NCBI GenBank assembly: GCA_963698995.1
Contig: CAVOTD010000079.1
Coordinates: 1-64,000 of the forward strand
Reading direction: 5' to 3'
DNA from: AP-15 sp963698995
Lineage (GTDB): Bacteria; Pseudomonadota; Alphaproteobacteria; ATCC43930; CGMCC-115725
Length of the DNA stretch: 64,000 bases
Shown: in pieces, positions 8,835-19,040 of the stretch
How positions within the stretch are numbered: the first letter of the stretch is position 1
How the letters are laid out: each line of letters opens with the position of its first letter
Translations under genes and position numbers: made by a program
Notes under the pieces: generated by a model
The model's database searches: none
Seen by the model: the letters and a program-made list of their open reading frames with translations, nothing else
What the model was told of the DNA's origin: nothing

Positions 8835-9705
8835 CGGCAATCGTAACGATCGGGTTGGACACGGCGAAGAGCTGGTTTCAGGTTCACGGTATCGACGAGA
8901 GTGGTCAGATCGTGTGATGCCAGCGCGCTATGTCCGAGCATACGTCAAGACCAACAAACACGATGCCGCCGATGCCGAGGCATGCTGCGAGGCGGTTCAG
9001 CGGCCCGGAATGCGGTTTGTTCCGGTCAAGAGCGAAGAACAGCAAGGCATGCTGATGATCCACCGGAGCCGTGATCTGCTTGTTCGCCAGCGCACTGCCG
9101 CCGTCAATGCACTGCGCGGACACTTGGCGGAATTCGGAATCACCGCCGCCAAGGGAACTGCGAGAGCCCGGGAATTAATGTCGCTCGTCGACACAGATGA
9201 GCGTGTGCCTGCGATCGCCCGCGACGCCCTTCTGCAACTGGTCGACCAAATTCGCGACACCGAGCGCAAGATCGAGGCTTTCGACAAGCAGATCCTGTCG
9301 CTCGCGCGGGAGAATGAGGTCTGCCGCCGATTGATGACGGTACTGACCATCGGACCGTTTGCCGCCACGGCATTGGCGGCGACAGTGGGCAATCCTCGCT
9401 ATCTCGCCTCAGGTCGCCACTTTGCAGCCTGGATAGGTTTGGTCCCGAAACAATATTCGACAGGTGGCAAAGAGCGGCTCGGCGGGATCAGCAAGCGAGG
9501 CGACACCTATCTTCGTAAACTGCTGATCCACGATGCCCGTGCGGCCGTGCATCGGGTTCGCAGCCACCAGGTGCCGAGTGCATGGATCGCCGGGCTGCTG
9601 GCTCGCCGCCACTTCAACATCGCCACCGTTGCTCTGGCGAATAAGACGGCACGCATCGCCTGGGCGATGATGGTCAACGGATCGAGCTACCGCGCAACGG
9701 CATAA
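8835..9705 (+). pseudogene. IS110-family transposase with internal deletion
   Basis: The N-terminus starts TIGLDTAKSWFQVHGIDESG (first catalytic Asp of the RuvC-like DEDD domain), but after GQIV the frame stops and the gene resumes in another frame at MPARYVRAYVKTNKHDAADA. About 40-50 residues between are missing. The rest is intact: ALRGHLAEFGI, the transposase_20 domain (LMTVLTIGPFAATALAA, FAAWIGLVPKQ, GGISKRGDTYLRKLLIHDA) and a C-terminus to 9705. IS110 elements lack terminal repeats, so none are expected. It is inactive as sequenced. Confidence 0.8.
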
Positions 9706-10659
9706 ACTGACGCGCGCTTCAGTCTCGGCAGTGCGAGGGCGAACAAAGTTGTGATGACAACCGGTCGGACCGGGATCGGCCAAACCCGTTGGCTCTATCG
9801 GGACGCAAATGCCCGCCAAGGTAATTGGGCGCCGATCCGCGGACCTCATCGAGGCCAGCAGCGCATGCTGCATCAAAGGCCGGATAGATAGCTGCAACCG
9901 ATTGATTGTCTGACCACTGAAGCGCGCCCTTGCCAGGCGGGGACCGTCCATAGATAAAGCCAGACCGCATGCTGGATGACAACCGGCGGAAACCGGTGGG
10001 CGACGGTATGAGAGTTCCATCATCCGGTCAGCCTACTTGCACCTCTCTCCCTGGCCATCCGGTTATCCTGACAAGGCCCCGGCGGGCTATGTCATCGCCG
10101 GAGCGACGATGGGATAGGCCGCAATCGTCGTTCGCGCGACGAGCTGCCACCAGGGTGTGTCTATCAATCGATCAGCCCCACAGCCTACGGCGCTCTCCCA
10201 GATTGAGATTAATTTGGTAGTGCCGGACGGGACGGGCGATATCAATAACTATACTGTGATCTGTGTCACGAACAACGAGCGCCTGGAGAGCACTTCCAGA
10301 CTACCGGCCTCCCCGCGGTCTTTGATCCAAATTTAATTTACAAATATACGCCGGGTCCGATGGAAACCTCAGGCGAGCTTTACGTGGTGGCGACTGGTCC
10401 GGGATTACCGGCCTATTTTCTTTTCGGAACTTGGGGGCGTCCAAGGTGGTCAACTACACCGAGATACCGGATCGGGACGTGAAGGTGCGCGAGCTGACCG
10501 ATGGCCTTCGGCGTTTGAGAGGAGTGGCGGCAGGGCCGCCTCGGCCGCCGTCGCTCTCAAAGGCGACCGAAGGTATATAAGCGCCGCGTCTTTAAAACAG
10601 CTAAGTTCCCGGCCCAGGGGGGCTATATGCGAAGAACCAAGTTGATTAACCGAGTGCTG
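9706..10659. other. Non-coding tail of IS110 and unassigned sequence
   Basis: About 950 bases. The first 350 resemble the 3' non-coding part of an IS110 element. An open frame at about 10199-10335 (VVPDGTGDINNYTVI) and another near 10370-10440 (GELYVVATGPGLPAYF) look protein-like but have no start or known relative. No gene is called. Confidence 0.35.
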
Positions 10660-10813
10660 AGGGCGCAGGAGCCAGCCGCCTCCGAAGCGGCCCGAGTGGC
10701 GGTGGCAGCCGTTCTGGTGCCAGTACTGCGGCGCGAGGTTCACCGACAGAAACGAGTTACTGGCGCATCTCGAAGCAGAAAAGCAGCGGGACCAGACGGC
10801 GCCGGAACCTTGA
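10660..10813 (+). pseudogene. Small zinc-finger-like peptide, no start codon
   Basis: A frame directly after a TGA encodes about 49 residues containing FWCQYCGARFTDRNELLAHL, which resembles half of a C2H2 zinc finger (CxxC then His after 12 residues), and ends QTAPEP. There is no start codon and the second His is not obvious, so this may be a remnant or chance. Function is unknown. Confidence 0.25.
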
Positions 10814-11084
10814 CTAGCGGCGCCGTTCCATTCTGCGAGACGCGTCTCAATCGGGGTCGGTGGGACTTTACCACATCACCCTCGCCCGGTGCTAGAGACT
10901 GAGGTGGACCCCGTTTGTGAGACAGCCGGAGCCGCTTCTTAAGGTGTAGCCCCGCCGGTTTCGATGTCGGCTCCGATCAGCAAGCACACAAGAACTCGGC
11001 GGCATTCCTAAGCTCTTCGGCCGGTGATACCCGCGACGGCTGCCAGCCAGTGCGCAGGCTTTTTTCCGAGCAACTTTCCAGTTT

Positions 11085-11632
11085 TCAGCGGCTATCGAAA
11101 TAGAGCGATGCTGGCTTTGGAACCGGGCGGAAATGCTCCGCCCGATTCCAAACCAGGAGGAATTGAGGTTTAGCGACCGGTCGAGGTACCAGTGTGCCGC
11201 CGCCTTCTACCGGCGAAGCCGTGGTGCCGGCTCCAGTATTCCGGTTGGCGAGATCATAATTCGTTATCGCTTGCAATCGCTCTTTGCTCCGGTCGAGCGT
11301 TAGCCGGTTGTTGTCGGTTTTCAGCTCACTGGGCGCAACGGCAACATTCTTGCCACCCGTTCCGAGAAAGGAGCCGACGTCGACAACGACCGCATCGAAC
11401 TTTCCGTCCTTATTCAGGATGACATCGGCGACACTACCAATTTTGCGGTTTTGCGCATCGTACACCGCGCTACCAATCATTTTTTGCTGGCGCGGATCTC
11501 GTCCGGCTGGACGCCGTGTGGCAACATTTCATTCGCCCGAACCGCGCGGGTATCATGGTTTGCTGCGGATTGTGCATTAGCTGCCAAGACAAGGCTAATA
11601 GAATGTCCAAAAATCTTTGTGACGACGGCCAT
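11085..11632 (-). pseudogene. Exported PRC-barrel domain protein, one frameshift
   Basis: The frame starts MAVVTKIFGHSISLVLAANA at 11632, a signal peptide, and reads to QPDEIRASK, where a run of six A residues (about 11480-11485) shifts the frame. The PRC-barrel core then continues as MIGSAVYDAQNRKIGSVADV and FDAVVVDVGSFLGTGGKNVA. PRC-barrel proteins of this kind are periplasmic or envelope proteins of unknown role. The homopolymer indel could be a sequencing error, in which case the gene is functional. The 5' end abuts a decayed cyclase fragment. Confidence 0.75.
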
Positions 11633-11664
11633 CGCATTGGCCCTGGCCGCTGCCGTTCCTGCGT

Positions 11665-12338
11665 GCGAACGATGGTGAGCCGGACGGGCGACGAATGCTC
11701 TTCCGGATGGGCGTCAATGTCGGCGACGTCATGTTCAAAGAAGGCGACATCTTCGGTGATGGCGTGAATGTCGCTGCCGGCTCGAGGGACTGGTCAGGGG
11801 TGGCGAGATCTGCGTTTCGCGGGGCGTGCACGATCACCTGCGTCATCGCGGCATGGCCTTCGATGATCTGGGCGAACAACTAGTCAAAAACATCGCGCAC
11901 CCGATCCGGGCGTTTCAGCTCCGCATCGGCGGAGATCAGTCCGAGCAAGAGGCCCCGACCTCCGGGGAGTTGGCTGGGTCACCTGATGCGCCTTCCGCCT
12001 CGCTGGCCATCTCCGAACTCTCCGCTGACAATGGGGTCGCCCTCGAGCTCGCGCGTCAAGGACGGCAGCCCTGCCGAACTCGAATCCTACCTCGAGCGGT
12101 ATCTGGAAGGTACCTTTGCCTCGCTCGCCCGAACACGGCTTGATGCCACCGCGCTCTCGCCCGCAGGCCCATCGGCGCCGACGCCCGAGGAAGTCGCCGC
12201 GGAGGCTCTCGACCTGGCCTTCTGGAACTCCGTAAAGGACAGCAATCGACGTGAGAGTTTCAGGCCTATCTGGAACAGCATCCGAACGGCCATTTCGCCG
12301 GGCTCGCCTGGGCGCGCCTCTCTTCCTCAGATGTGACT
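11665..12338 (+). pseudogene. Decayed class III adenylate/guanylate cyclase fragment
   Basis: A diverged partial copy of the cyclase gene at 42181-43113. Readable pieces in shifting frames are GEPDGRRMLFRMGVNVGDVM, GDIFGDGVNVAA, VHDHLRHRGMAFDDLGEQLV and NIAHPIRAFQLRIG. Both C-terminal repeat units follow (SVKDGSPAELESYLERY, AEALDLAFWNSVKDSNRR). The N-terminal third, with the metal-binding Asp residues, is missing, and several frameshifts break it. It is not expected to make cAMP. Confidence 0.8.
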
Positions 12339-12521
12339 TAGCGTGCATCGCAGGATCGACGGCTTTTCCGTTTGAGCGACCGGGTGATGAAGCGGCAGCG
12401 GACGCGCGTCATACACGGGCCCACCGACCACCTTGCCGACCGATCCCCCGCGGCGCGCCTGTTTTTACGATCGGCGCGTTGGGGACAAACCACGTAGGCA
12501 CTGCGCCCTGCCTCTAATACA

Positions 12522-14471
12522 TTACGGCGCGGCCGTTGCCGGTTCGGCCGATCCCGGCTCTTCCTCTTTGATCACCTCTTCGGGGTGCGGCGGTTCATAG
12601 GCCCATGGGACGAGCACGACTGCGAGATTGGCGCCGCCGTGGCGCATCAGCGCCGCGCACAAGCGGCGGGTGCGGAAGTTGTTCAGCAGCAGGTAATCCC
12701 ACCAATGTTCCTCGATGACTTCGGGGACGACGACCGCCAGCGGACGACCCGGGTGCTGTGCCTCGATTTCTGCAACGTACTTTAGCAGGCGGCCGACAAA
12801 GCTCCGGTGCGGCGAGGGTGATATGACGAGCTTCGGCGGCGTCATTCCCGCACGCCGCGCCGCGCGCTCGACATCCTCGCGCCATTGCCGTCGGAGTATA
12901 TCCTCGTGCTCCTCGGCATCGGGACCTTCGAGCTTTGTCAGATGGATCGCGACCACCTCGCGCGACAGCAGCATCGCAAAGCGCACAGCCTTCTCGGCGA
13001 GCCGATCCCAGCGCTCGAGCGGCATCAGCACGATCGGCCACTGCAGGCCGCGCAGGTCGATCGGGCCTTCGCCGCCCAGCTGGCGATCGATTAGCTCGTA
13101 ATGGCGCTTGATAGCCTTCAGCATGATGATCACCAGCGGGATTACCAGTATGGTGATCCAGGCGCCCTCGGCAAATTTCGCCGACAGGATCACGGCGAGC
13201 GCGATGCCCGTCCCCGCCGCCCCGGTCCCATTGATCAGGAGACGCACCCTGTTGCCCTGCTGGCGCGCCCAGCGGAACGCCATCCCGAGCTGCGACAGCG
13301 TAAACGCCAAGAACGCGCCAACGGCGAAGAGCGGGATCAGCCGGTCGGTAATCCCGCCGAAAACCGTGAGCAGCAGTCCGGCGGTCGCCGCCAACCACAG
13401 GATGCCGACCGAGTAAACCAGGCGCCGCCCCGCCGTTGCAAAGGTGCGCGGCAAGTATCCGTCCCGGGCCGCCAGGCGGCAGAGCCTCGGAAAATCCACA
13501 AAGCTCGTATTGGCCGACAGACACAGGACCGCGAGCAGGCTGCCTATTGCGATAAAATAGATTACGCCGTGTCCGACGATGGCGCCGGTCAGCTGAGAGA
13601 GGACACTCTGATAGCCCGGCTGCGTCTCGTCCATTGCCCCGACGCCATAAACGGGGCAGAGATACGAAATGACGGTGAGCAACAGCCCCAGGATCAGCAC
13701 GATCACAGTCAATGTCCGGTGCGCGTGCTTGACCGTAGGATCCCGGAAGGCGCTGACGCCATTGCTGACCGCCTCGACCCCGGTCATCGCCGTGCAGCCG
13801 CTGGCAAACGCGCGCAGCAGCAACCACAATGTCACGGCTTGGGTAGGGGCGGGAAGCGGCGGAGGCGGTACGACCGGGACCGGGCTTCCGCCGGCGGCGA
13901 GCGCCTTCGCCACCCCGAACAGCAAAACCCCGCCAATGCTGGCTACGAACAGGTAAGTTGGTACCAAAAAAACCAGGCCCGCTTCCAGCGTGCCCCTGAG
14001 ATTGACGATCGTAATCAGCGCCAGCACCGCCAGGCACAGTTCGAGGGTGTACGGGTGGAGCTGCGGGATAGCTGAGGTCAGCGCGCCGATGCCGGCCGAG
14101 ATCCCGACCGCGACGTTGAGGACATAGTCGATCATCAAGGCGCTGGCGGCGAGCAAGCCGGCATTCGCTCCGAGGTTTTCCTTGGCGACGGTGTAGGAAC
14201 CACCATTGCTCGGATAGGCCTCGATGGTCTGCCGATAGGAAAGGTAGAGCAACGCCAAGAGTACCAGGATGGCGGCCATGATCGGCCGGATCAGGTGCAG
14301 CCCTTCGGCACCGAGCGGAATGAGGATGGTCAGCGCAGCCTCGGGGCCATAGGCTGAGGAGCCGAGCCCGTCCAGGCCCATCGCGGGGACGCCCTCGATC
14401 GCGGCGATCTTGCGCGCCTCACCCTCCTGGTTCGCTAGTCGCCGTCCGATCAAAATGCTGGAAAGATTCAT
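12522..14471 (-). CDS. APC-superfamily permease, KimA/YdaO-like potassium transporter
   Basis: A 649-residue inner-membrane transporter. The N-terminal motif RKIAAIEGVPAMGLDGLGSS, followed by SYRQTIEAYPSNGGSYTVAK and FASGCTAMTGVEAVSNGV, is typical of the KimA/YdaO group of APC permeases (high-affinity K+/H+ import in characterised members). About 12 hydrophobic segments span residues 60-480. A cytosolic C-terminal domain follows with a universal-stress-like fold (VLMPLERWDR, VVAIHLTKLEG, RPLAVVVPEVIEEHWWDYLL). I choose ATG 14471 because AGGG lies about 8 bases upstream; the frame stays open to 14564. It stands alone and is intact, in contrast to its decayed neighbours. The substrate is inferred. 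Confidence 0.85.
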   Translation of the reverse strand: MNLSSILIGRRLANQEGEARKIAAIEGVPAMGLDGLGSSAYGPEAALTILIPLGAEGLHLIRPIMAAILVLLALLYLSYRQTIEAYPSNGGSYTVAKENLGANAGLLAASALMIDYVLNVAVGISAGIGALTSAIPQLHPYTLELCLAVLALITIVNLRGTLEAGLVFLVPTYLFVASIGGVLLFGVAKALAAGGSPVPVVPPPPLPAPTQAVTLWLLLRAFASGCTAMTGVEAVSNGVSAFRDPTVKHAHRTLTVIVLILGLLLTVISYLCPVYGVGAMDETQPGYQSVLSQLTGAIVGHGVIYFIAIGSLLAVLCLSANTSFVDFPRLCRLAARDGYLPRTFATAGRRLVYSVGILWLAATAGLLLTVFGGITDRLIPLFAVGAFLAFTLSQLGMAFRWARQQGNRVRLLINGTGAAGTGIALAVILSAKFAEGAWITILVIPLVIIMLKAIKRHYELIDRQLGGEGPIDLRGLQWPIVLMPLERWDRLAEKAVRFAMLLSREVVAIHLTKLEGPDAEEHEDILRRQWREDVERAARRAGMTPPKLVISPSPHRSFVGRLLKYVAEIEAQHPGRPLAVVVPEVIEEHWWDYLLLNNFRTRRLCAALMRHGGANLAVVLVPWAYEPPHPEEVIKEEEPGSAEPATAAP

Positions 14472-14639
14472 CCTCATACCCTGCAAGGAACCGCTCACAG
14501 TGCAAACAGGATGCGGGAGGCGGTGTCCCGAAGGGTCACCCTTTGCTTCGATAAGGGCGACCACATCACCGGCGGATAGAATTACGAGCGGAGCCTGCGA
14601 TGACGATGGTGCAATCGGATCGGCCTTTCGCTAGGCCGA

Positions 14640-14862
14640 TCGCGACCTTCGGGACAATCCGATGGGAACAGACGGGTTCGAGTTTGTCGAATATATCGGG
14701 CCCGACCCGCAGGCCCTGGCGGGGCTGTTCGAACGCATATGGTTCGCGGGTACGCCATCACTCGAAGAACGTGAGCCTCTATAAGCAGCGCGACATTATT
14801 TTCATTTTAAACGCCCGGCCGGAGAGGTTTACCCAGGCCTTCGAACGTATGGTAGTCTCCTG
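14640..14862 (+). pseudogene. 4-hydroxyphenylpyruvate dioxygenase N-terminal fragment
   Basis: Reads NPMGTDGFEFVEYIGPDPQA, then LAGLFERIWFAGT, a frameshift, and HHSKNVSLYKQRDIIFILNA with RPERFTQAFERMV. This is the conserved N-terminus of HPPD (tyrosine catabolism). Everything after about residue 75, including the iron ligands, is gone. It is followed directly by unrelated remnants. Confidence 0.75.
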
Positions 14863-14875
14863 ATCGCCGCCACAT

Positions 14876-15012
14876 GTGGCGAACGGTGCCGCGGCCGATC
14901 AGCTTGTCGCCAATGTGCTGCCGATCGTTCGGGCCATTCAGGCATCGAGCATCACCAGCCTCGCTTGCATCGCTGAGGCGCCCAATGCTCGTGACGTTCG
15001 AACCGCGCACGG
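14876..15012 (+). pseudogene. Serine recombinase (resolvase) C-terminal fragment
   Basis: The frame from 14876 reads QLVANVLPIVRAIQASSITS, then LACIAEAPNARDVRTAHGGY. This resembles the linker and helix-turn-helix tail of serine resolvases (IRxIQASGxxSLRxIAEALNxRGVRTARGG). No catalytic domain is present. It fits a zone of repeated rearrangement. Confidence 0.5.
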
Positions 15013-15049
15013 CGGTTATGGGCGAGCGCGAGCGAACCGGGGCGTCAAG

Positions 15050-15215
15050 CCCCGACAAAGAGCTTCTGCTGGAACAGGTTTCTGGCAGCTGGCCGGTCAG
15101 CACCGATCCGTCCGTGCATATCGAAGCGCTCAACAAACTCTTCGACAGCGGCGTCACGATCGTCAAACTTCACTCGGGCCAGCCGAACCAGCAGAAGGTC
15201 ATTGAGTTCTACAAA
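15050..15215 (+). pseudogene. F420-type LLM oxidoreductase C-terminal fragment
   Basis: The frame reads ELLLEQVSGSWPVSTDPSVH, then IEALNKLFDSGVTIVKLHSG and QPNQQKVIEFYK. This matches the C-terminal helix-strand region of F420-dependent glucose-6-phosphate dehydrogenase-like LLM enzymes. Only the last 55 residues or so remain. An intact member of the same broad family is at 38852-39808. Confidence 0.55.
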
Positions 15216-15278
15216 CAACCTCCTTCCCAGCTTCGGGAACCGCTCGTAGTGGGGTTGCGACGCTTGCTATTTTGAAAA

Positions 15279-15826
15279 CTAGCCGTCGGTGGGGGCATGT
15301 CCCCGCCCGACGTCCGGAAGTCGGCTGTGCAGCTCTTCTAACAAGTGCTCGACAGCCACGTGCTGCGTGAGCTCAGAACTCTCGGGATCGTGGTGCTGCT
15401 CCACGCCAAGATGCGCACCGAGGCGCTCAAGCATCTGAATGATCCGTGTCGCGCGGCGCTCGGTGAGAAGGTTCACTTGCAAATCGAGATGATCGCGGCG
15501 ATCGGCGACTATCCCCATGCGGTTCTGTTTCATTAGGATGAAGGCGGCGATCAAGACCGCTTCCAGGGAGGTGATCGCAGACAATAATGGGTAGGGGAAG
15601 GGGTCGAAGGGATTATCCATGGGATCTTCCCGGCATTCACAATAACCCAACCGCTGGATGCCAAGATCTGCAGCGCGACGAACGCGATCGTGCCTACGAA
15701 TTCGCTGATCGCGTCTGTGATTGCTTCGCTGCTCGACCGGGGTTGTAGGGCTTCGTTCTCAACCCGGATCACGGTCTCGATGTTTTCCGCAACTGACTCC
15801 GGTGCGCGGCCCCTTTGATGGTTCAT
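15279..15826 (-). pseudogene. DUF1003 membrane protein, one frameshift
   Basis: Starts at about 15826. Frame one gives ENIETVIRVENEALQPRSSS and ISEFVGTIAFVALQI (first membrane helix). Frame two, after a break near 15600, gives NPFDPFPYPLLSAITSLEAV (second helix) and LMKQNRMGIVADRRDHLDLQ. This is the complete DUF1003 pattern: two transmembrane helices with a conserved cytoplasmic RRDHLDLQVNLLTE motif. The function of DUF1003 proteins is unknown. A single indel separates the halves, so either recent inactivation or a sequence error explains it. Confidence 0.8.
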
Positions 15827-16035
15827 TCATCCACTGATGTCCAACCTGCCGTGGCTCTGAACATTATTAACGCCTCGAGCGTCACGTCTCTGTTCGGCCT
15901 GCGCTGTGGCATGAGGTAGGCCACTGCGCGTTAAAAAAACGAGGCTGGGGAGCTGTTCGGTTCCCGACCTCCCGGAAGATTGCGGAGAGCGAACACAACA
16001 GCTTCCTAATCGAGCATTGCTGCACGACGTCATCA

Positions 16036-16061
16036 GGAACGCAGCATCGGCCCAAAGTGTT
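16036..16061 (+). promoter_or_regulatory. EcfG-like promoter for topoisomerase IB
   Basis: GGAAC at 16036-16040, a 17-base spacer, then TGTT at 16058-16061. This matches the GGAAC-N16/17-CGTT type recognised by general-stress ECF sigma factors. It lies 73 bases upstream of the TTG chosen as start, which argues against a start at 16017. Confidence 0.5.
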
Positions 16062-16133
16062 GGTAGTGCCGAGCAAGCTGGCTCTATTCGTGCGGTACGC
16101 GATTCCCGCACGCGGTCCTGGAAGAGATTTGAT

Positions 16134-17366
16134 TTGGCAAACCGAAACCGCGTTTCCGATGCTGCGGCAGCTAGGAAGAAGAAGTCTTCCGAGCCGGTAC
16201 AAGTAGTGCTCGACCCGATGGAGACAGCCAAACTGGCCAAGCTGCGCCATGTCAGCGACCAGATGCCGGGGATCACACGACATAAGGCGCGGCACGGTTT
16301 TGATTACCAGTACCCCGATGGAGCGTTCGTGCGCGACATCGACACCTTGAACCGTATCCGCTCGCTGGTGATCCCCCCGGCCTGGGCTACGGTCTGGATC
16401 TGTCCTTACCCGAACGGCCATATCCAAGCCGTCGGAAGGGACAAGCGTGGACGCAAGCAATATCGTTATCACCCGCGTTGGCGCGAGGTCCGCGACGAGT
16501 CGAAATATGGCAAGATGCTGATATTCGGCAGGGTTCTGCCGGTAATCAGAGAGCGGGTCGAGGCCGATTTGCGCAGGCGCGGGCTGCCGCGCGAGCGCGT
16601 CCTCGCGGCCGTCGTTCGGTTGATGGAAATGACACTCTTCCGCGTTGGCAACACCGAATACGCCAGGACAAACAAGAGCTACGGTCTGACGACGCTACGC
16701 GACAAGCATGTCGGGATCGACGGCAGCCATGTCCATCTGAGCTTTCAGGGGAAGCACGGCCTGCGCCACGAAACCGATATCAACGACCGCCGACTGGCCC
16801 GCATTATCAAAGGCTGCCGCGATTTGCCTGGTTACGAGCTTTTCCAATACCTCGATGAAGACGGCAACCGGCATACGATAGATTCAGCGGACGTCAACGA
16901 TTACTTGCGCCAAATCAGCGGCGAAGAGATTACCGCCAAGGATTTTCGAACCTGGGCTGCCACCAATCTCGCGGCTTTGGCGCTGCAGGAATTCGAACTT
17001 TTCGATACCGAGGCAAAGAAGAAGCGGGCGGTGGTGCGCGCGGTCGAAAAGGTGGCCAAGCACTTGGGTAATACGCCGGCGATTTGCCGGCGATGTTATA
17101 TCCATCCGGCAATTTTCGATGGCTATCTCGACGGAACCTTGCTGACTACCCTGAAGGAACAGGCTCGCAACTACCTTGCCGAAAACGTCATAGGGATGAG
17201 TGCGGAAGAAGCGGCCGTTGTCGCATTCCTTAGCTTGCGCCTCGGCCAGCTCGAACGAGAACACAAGGCGGCGCCCGCCAGTTCTCCCAGCGCCAACCCC
17301 AGAACTCAGAATAACCGCTCGAGCGCAAATTATACCAAATCGCCAGAATTCATCCACACTCGTTGA
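16134..17366 (+). CDS. DNA topoisomerase IB (poxvirus-like)
   Basis: An about 410-residue type IB topoisomerase that relaxes supercoils through a 3'-phosphotyrosine. Landmarks: LRHVSDQMPGITRHKARHGF and YQYPDG at the N-terminus, IRSLVIPPAWATVWICPYPN, then the catalytic core with RVGNTEYARTNKSYGLTTLR (Arg), LSFQGKHGLRHE (Lys) and AKDFRTWAATN (Arg). The active Tyr is in NTPAICRRCYIHPAIFDGYL. The TTG at 16134 has an AGAG site upstream and lies downstream of the EcfG-like promoter; the frame is open from a TTG at 16017. It is intact and followed 79 bases later by inositol-phosphate synthase on the same strand. Confidence 0.93.
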   Translation: MANRNRVSDAAAARKKKSSEPVQVVLDPMETAKLAKLRHVSDQMPGITRHKARHGFDYQYPDGAFVRDIDTLNRIRSLVIPPAWATVWICPYPNGHIQAVGRDKRGRKQYRYHPRWREVRDESKYGKMLIFGRVLPVIRERVEADLRRRGLPRERVLAAVVRLMEMTLFRVGNTEYARTNKSYGLTTLRDKHVGIDGSHVHLSFQGKHGLRHETDINDRRLARIIKGCRDLPGYELFQYLDEDGNRHTIDSADVNDYLRQISGEEITAKDFRTWAATNLAALALQEFELFDTEAKKKRAVVRAVEKVAKHLGNTPAICRRCYIHPAIFDGYLDGTLLTTLKEQARNYLAENVIGMSAEEAAVVAFLSLRLGQLEREHKAAPASSPSANPRTQNNRSSANYTKSPEFIHTR

Positions 17367-17444
17367 ACTGATTGCGCTCCGCGTTGTTCTCCCGCTGACA
17401 CCAATGCGTCTCACGATTGCGCAACTGGGAACGAAGAGGAACTC

Positions 17445-18518
17445 GTGTCGAGGATCAGGGTCGCGATCGTCGGTGTTGGAAATTGCGCCTCGTCGCTCGT
17501 TCAGGGCGTCGAATTCTACCGCTGTGCGGCCGCGGGTTCGCCAATTCCGGGGATAATGCATCTCGAACTCGGCGGCTATTACATTGGCGATATCGATTTC
17601 GTTGCGGCCTTCGACATCGCTGTCGGCAAGGTCGGCTGCGAACTGGCGAAGGCAATTCTTGCGCCTCCAAATAACACGGAGAGGTTCGCGAGCGTTCCGC
17701 CGCTCGGCGTTGAGGTGCGGCGCGGTCCGACCTATGACGGCATCGGCCGGTATCTGCAGGATGTGGTTGTCGAGTCGCCGGCCGCCGAAGACGACGTCGC
17801 GAAAACGCTGCGCGCCACTGGCGCAGAAATCGTTGTGTCTTATCTACCGGTCGGGGCGGAGACCGCATCGCGCTGGTATGCGGAGCAGGCGTTGGCAGCG
17901 GGCTGCGCTTTTGTGAATTGCATTCCGGTCTTCATTGCCAAGAACCCCGCCTGGTGCCGGCGGTTCGGGGAGCGCGGGCTACCGTTGATCGGCGATGATG
18001 TGAAAAGCCAAGTCGGCGCCACAATCGTCCATCGCGTGCTCGCCAATCTGTTTCGCGAGCGGGGTGTGCAGGTCAACCGTACTTACCAGCTCAATTTCGG
18101 CGGCAACAGTGATTTCCAAAACATGCTCGAGCGCGAGCGGCTTGAATCGAAAAAACGCTCGAAAACCAACTCGTTGACCAGTCAGCTCGGCGAAACATTG
18201 TCGGACGCACACGCTCACATTGGACCTAGCGACTTCGTTCCGTGGCTGACGGACCGAAAATGGTGCTACATCAGGCTCGAAGGGACGAGCTTTGGCAATC
18301 TGCCGCTGAACTGCGAACTCAAGCTCGAGGTCTGGGACTCGCCCAATTCAGCCGGTGTCGTAATCGACGCGATCCGTTGTGCCAAGCTGGCTCTCGATCG
18401 GCGGATCGGCGGCGCACTGATCGGTCCGTCGAGCTATTTCATGAAGAGCCCGCCCGAGCAGTTTACCGATTACGAGGCTCGCGCCAAAACCGAGGCGTTC
18501 ATTCGCGGTGAGATGTGA
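17445..18518 (+). CDS. ino1: Inositol-3-phosphate synthase
   Basis: A 357-residue NAD-dependent enzyme converting glucose 6-phosphate to inositol 3-phosphate. It opens with the Rossmann motif RVAIVGVGNCASSLVQG, then YYIGDIDFVAAFDI, CAFVNCIPVFIA, LIGDDVKSQVGATIVHR, NFGGNSDFQNMLERERLESK with KRSKTNSLTSQ, and LNCELKLEVWDSPNSAGVVI, as in the actinobacterial/archaeal-type Ino1 family. The GTG start has AGAGGA upstream. It is convergent with the large glycan operon and overlaps that operon's last gene by about 49 bases. Inositol phosphate is unusual in proteobacteria and is a plausible acceptor for the glycosyltransferases next door; that link is inference. Confidence 0.93.
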   Translation: MSRIRVAIVGVGNCASSLVQGVEFYRCAAAGSPIPGIMHLELGGYYIGDIDFVAAFDIAVGKVGCELAKAILAPPNNTERFASVPPLGVEVRRGPTYDGIGRYLQDVVVESPAAEDDVAKTLRATGAEIVVSYLPVGAETASRWYAEQALAAGCAFVNCIPVFIAKNPAWCRRFGERGLPLIGDDVKSQVGATIVHRVLANLFRERGVQVNRTYQLNFGGNSDFQNMLERERLESKKRSKTNSLTSQLGETLSDAHAHIGPSDFVPWLTDRKWCYIRLEGTSFGNLPLNCELKLEVWDSPNSAGVVIDAIRCAKLALDRRIGGALIGPSSYFMKSPPEQFTDYEARAKTEAFIRGEM

Positions 18519-19040
18519 AGCCTGAGCAAAAAAGTAAGCCCGTCCCATAACGAGAAATCGCGCGTGCCTAAACGCTGAACGGTAAATCCATTGGCAGCGG
18601 CCAATTGCTGCACATCGCGCCGGTCGGCTTCGTCGCCGCGATAGGAAAAGTTCAGGATCAAGAGGGTCCCTCCCGACCGCAATAGCCGGGCGCAGTCACG
18701 TACGTGTCGTGCCGCGATCTCGGGGTCGGCGGCGAACATACAAGGGATGGAGTCTATCGCCAGGATCAGGTCGAATGATCGGTCTTCGAATGCAGTGAGG
18801 TCCCGGCCATTACACTGGTGGAATTTTACGTTTGCCAGGTCGCGACACCGCCGTCGCGCCTCGTCGATCATGTGGGGGAGATATCGATGGCAGTGATCAT
18901 GCCGACGAGTGGCGCCAGGCGCCAGCTCGATGCGCCCGATCCCACAACCGATGTCGAGCACCGTCAGATCCAAACCCAGCAGGTTCCACTCGGCCAAACG
19001 CGTTATGATCTCATTGGTGGAGATCGAAACAGGCCTCCTG
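18470..19040 (-). pseudogene. Class I SAM methyltransferase, N-terminally truncated, compensated frameshifts
   Basis: Last gene of the operon. Visible are NEIITRLAEWNLLG, the SAM motif TVLDIGCGIGRIELA, MIDEARRRCRDLANVKFHQC, DRSFDLILAIDSIPC, LLRSGGTLLILNFSYRGDEA and TRDFSLWDGLTFLLRLH. A stretch at about 18895-18925 is out of frame between two opposite indels (true reading APLVGMITAIDISP). The first 50 or so residues expected are missing, because a deletion near 19035 joins the gene out of frame to the front of the PIG-L gene. Substrate unknown. Confidence 0.7.

Noticed and set aside
15882..16472. A 196-codon minus-strand frame
   Set aside because: It overlaps the start of topoisomerase IB in antisense and contains no recognisable motif or ribosome site.
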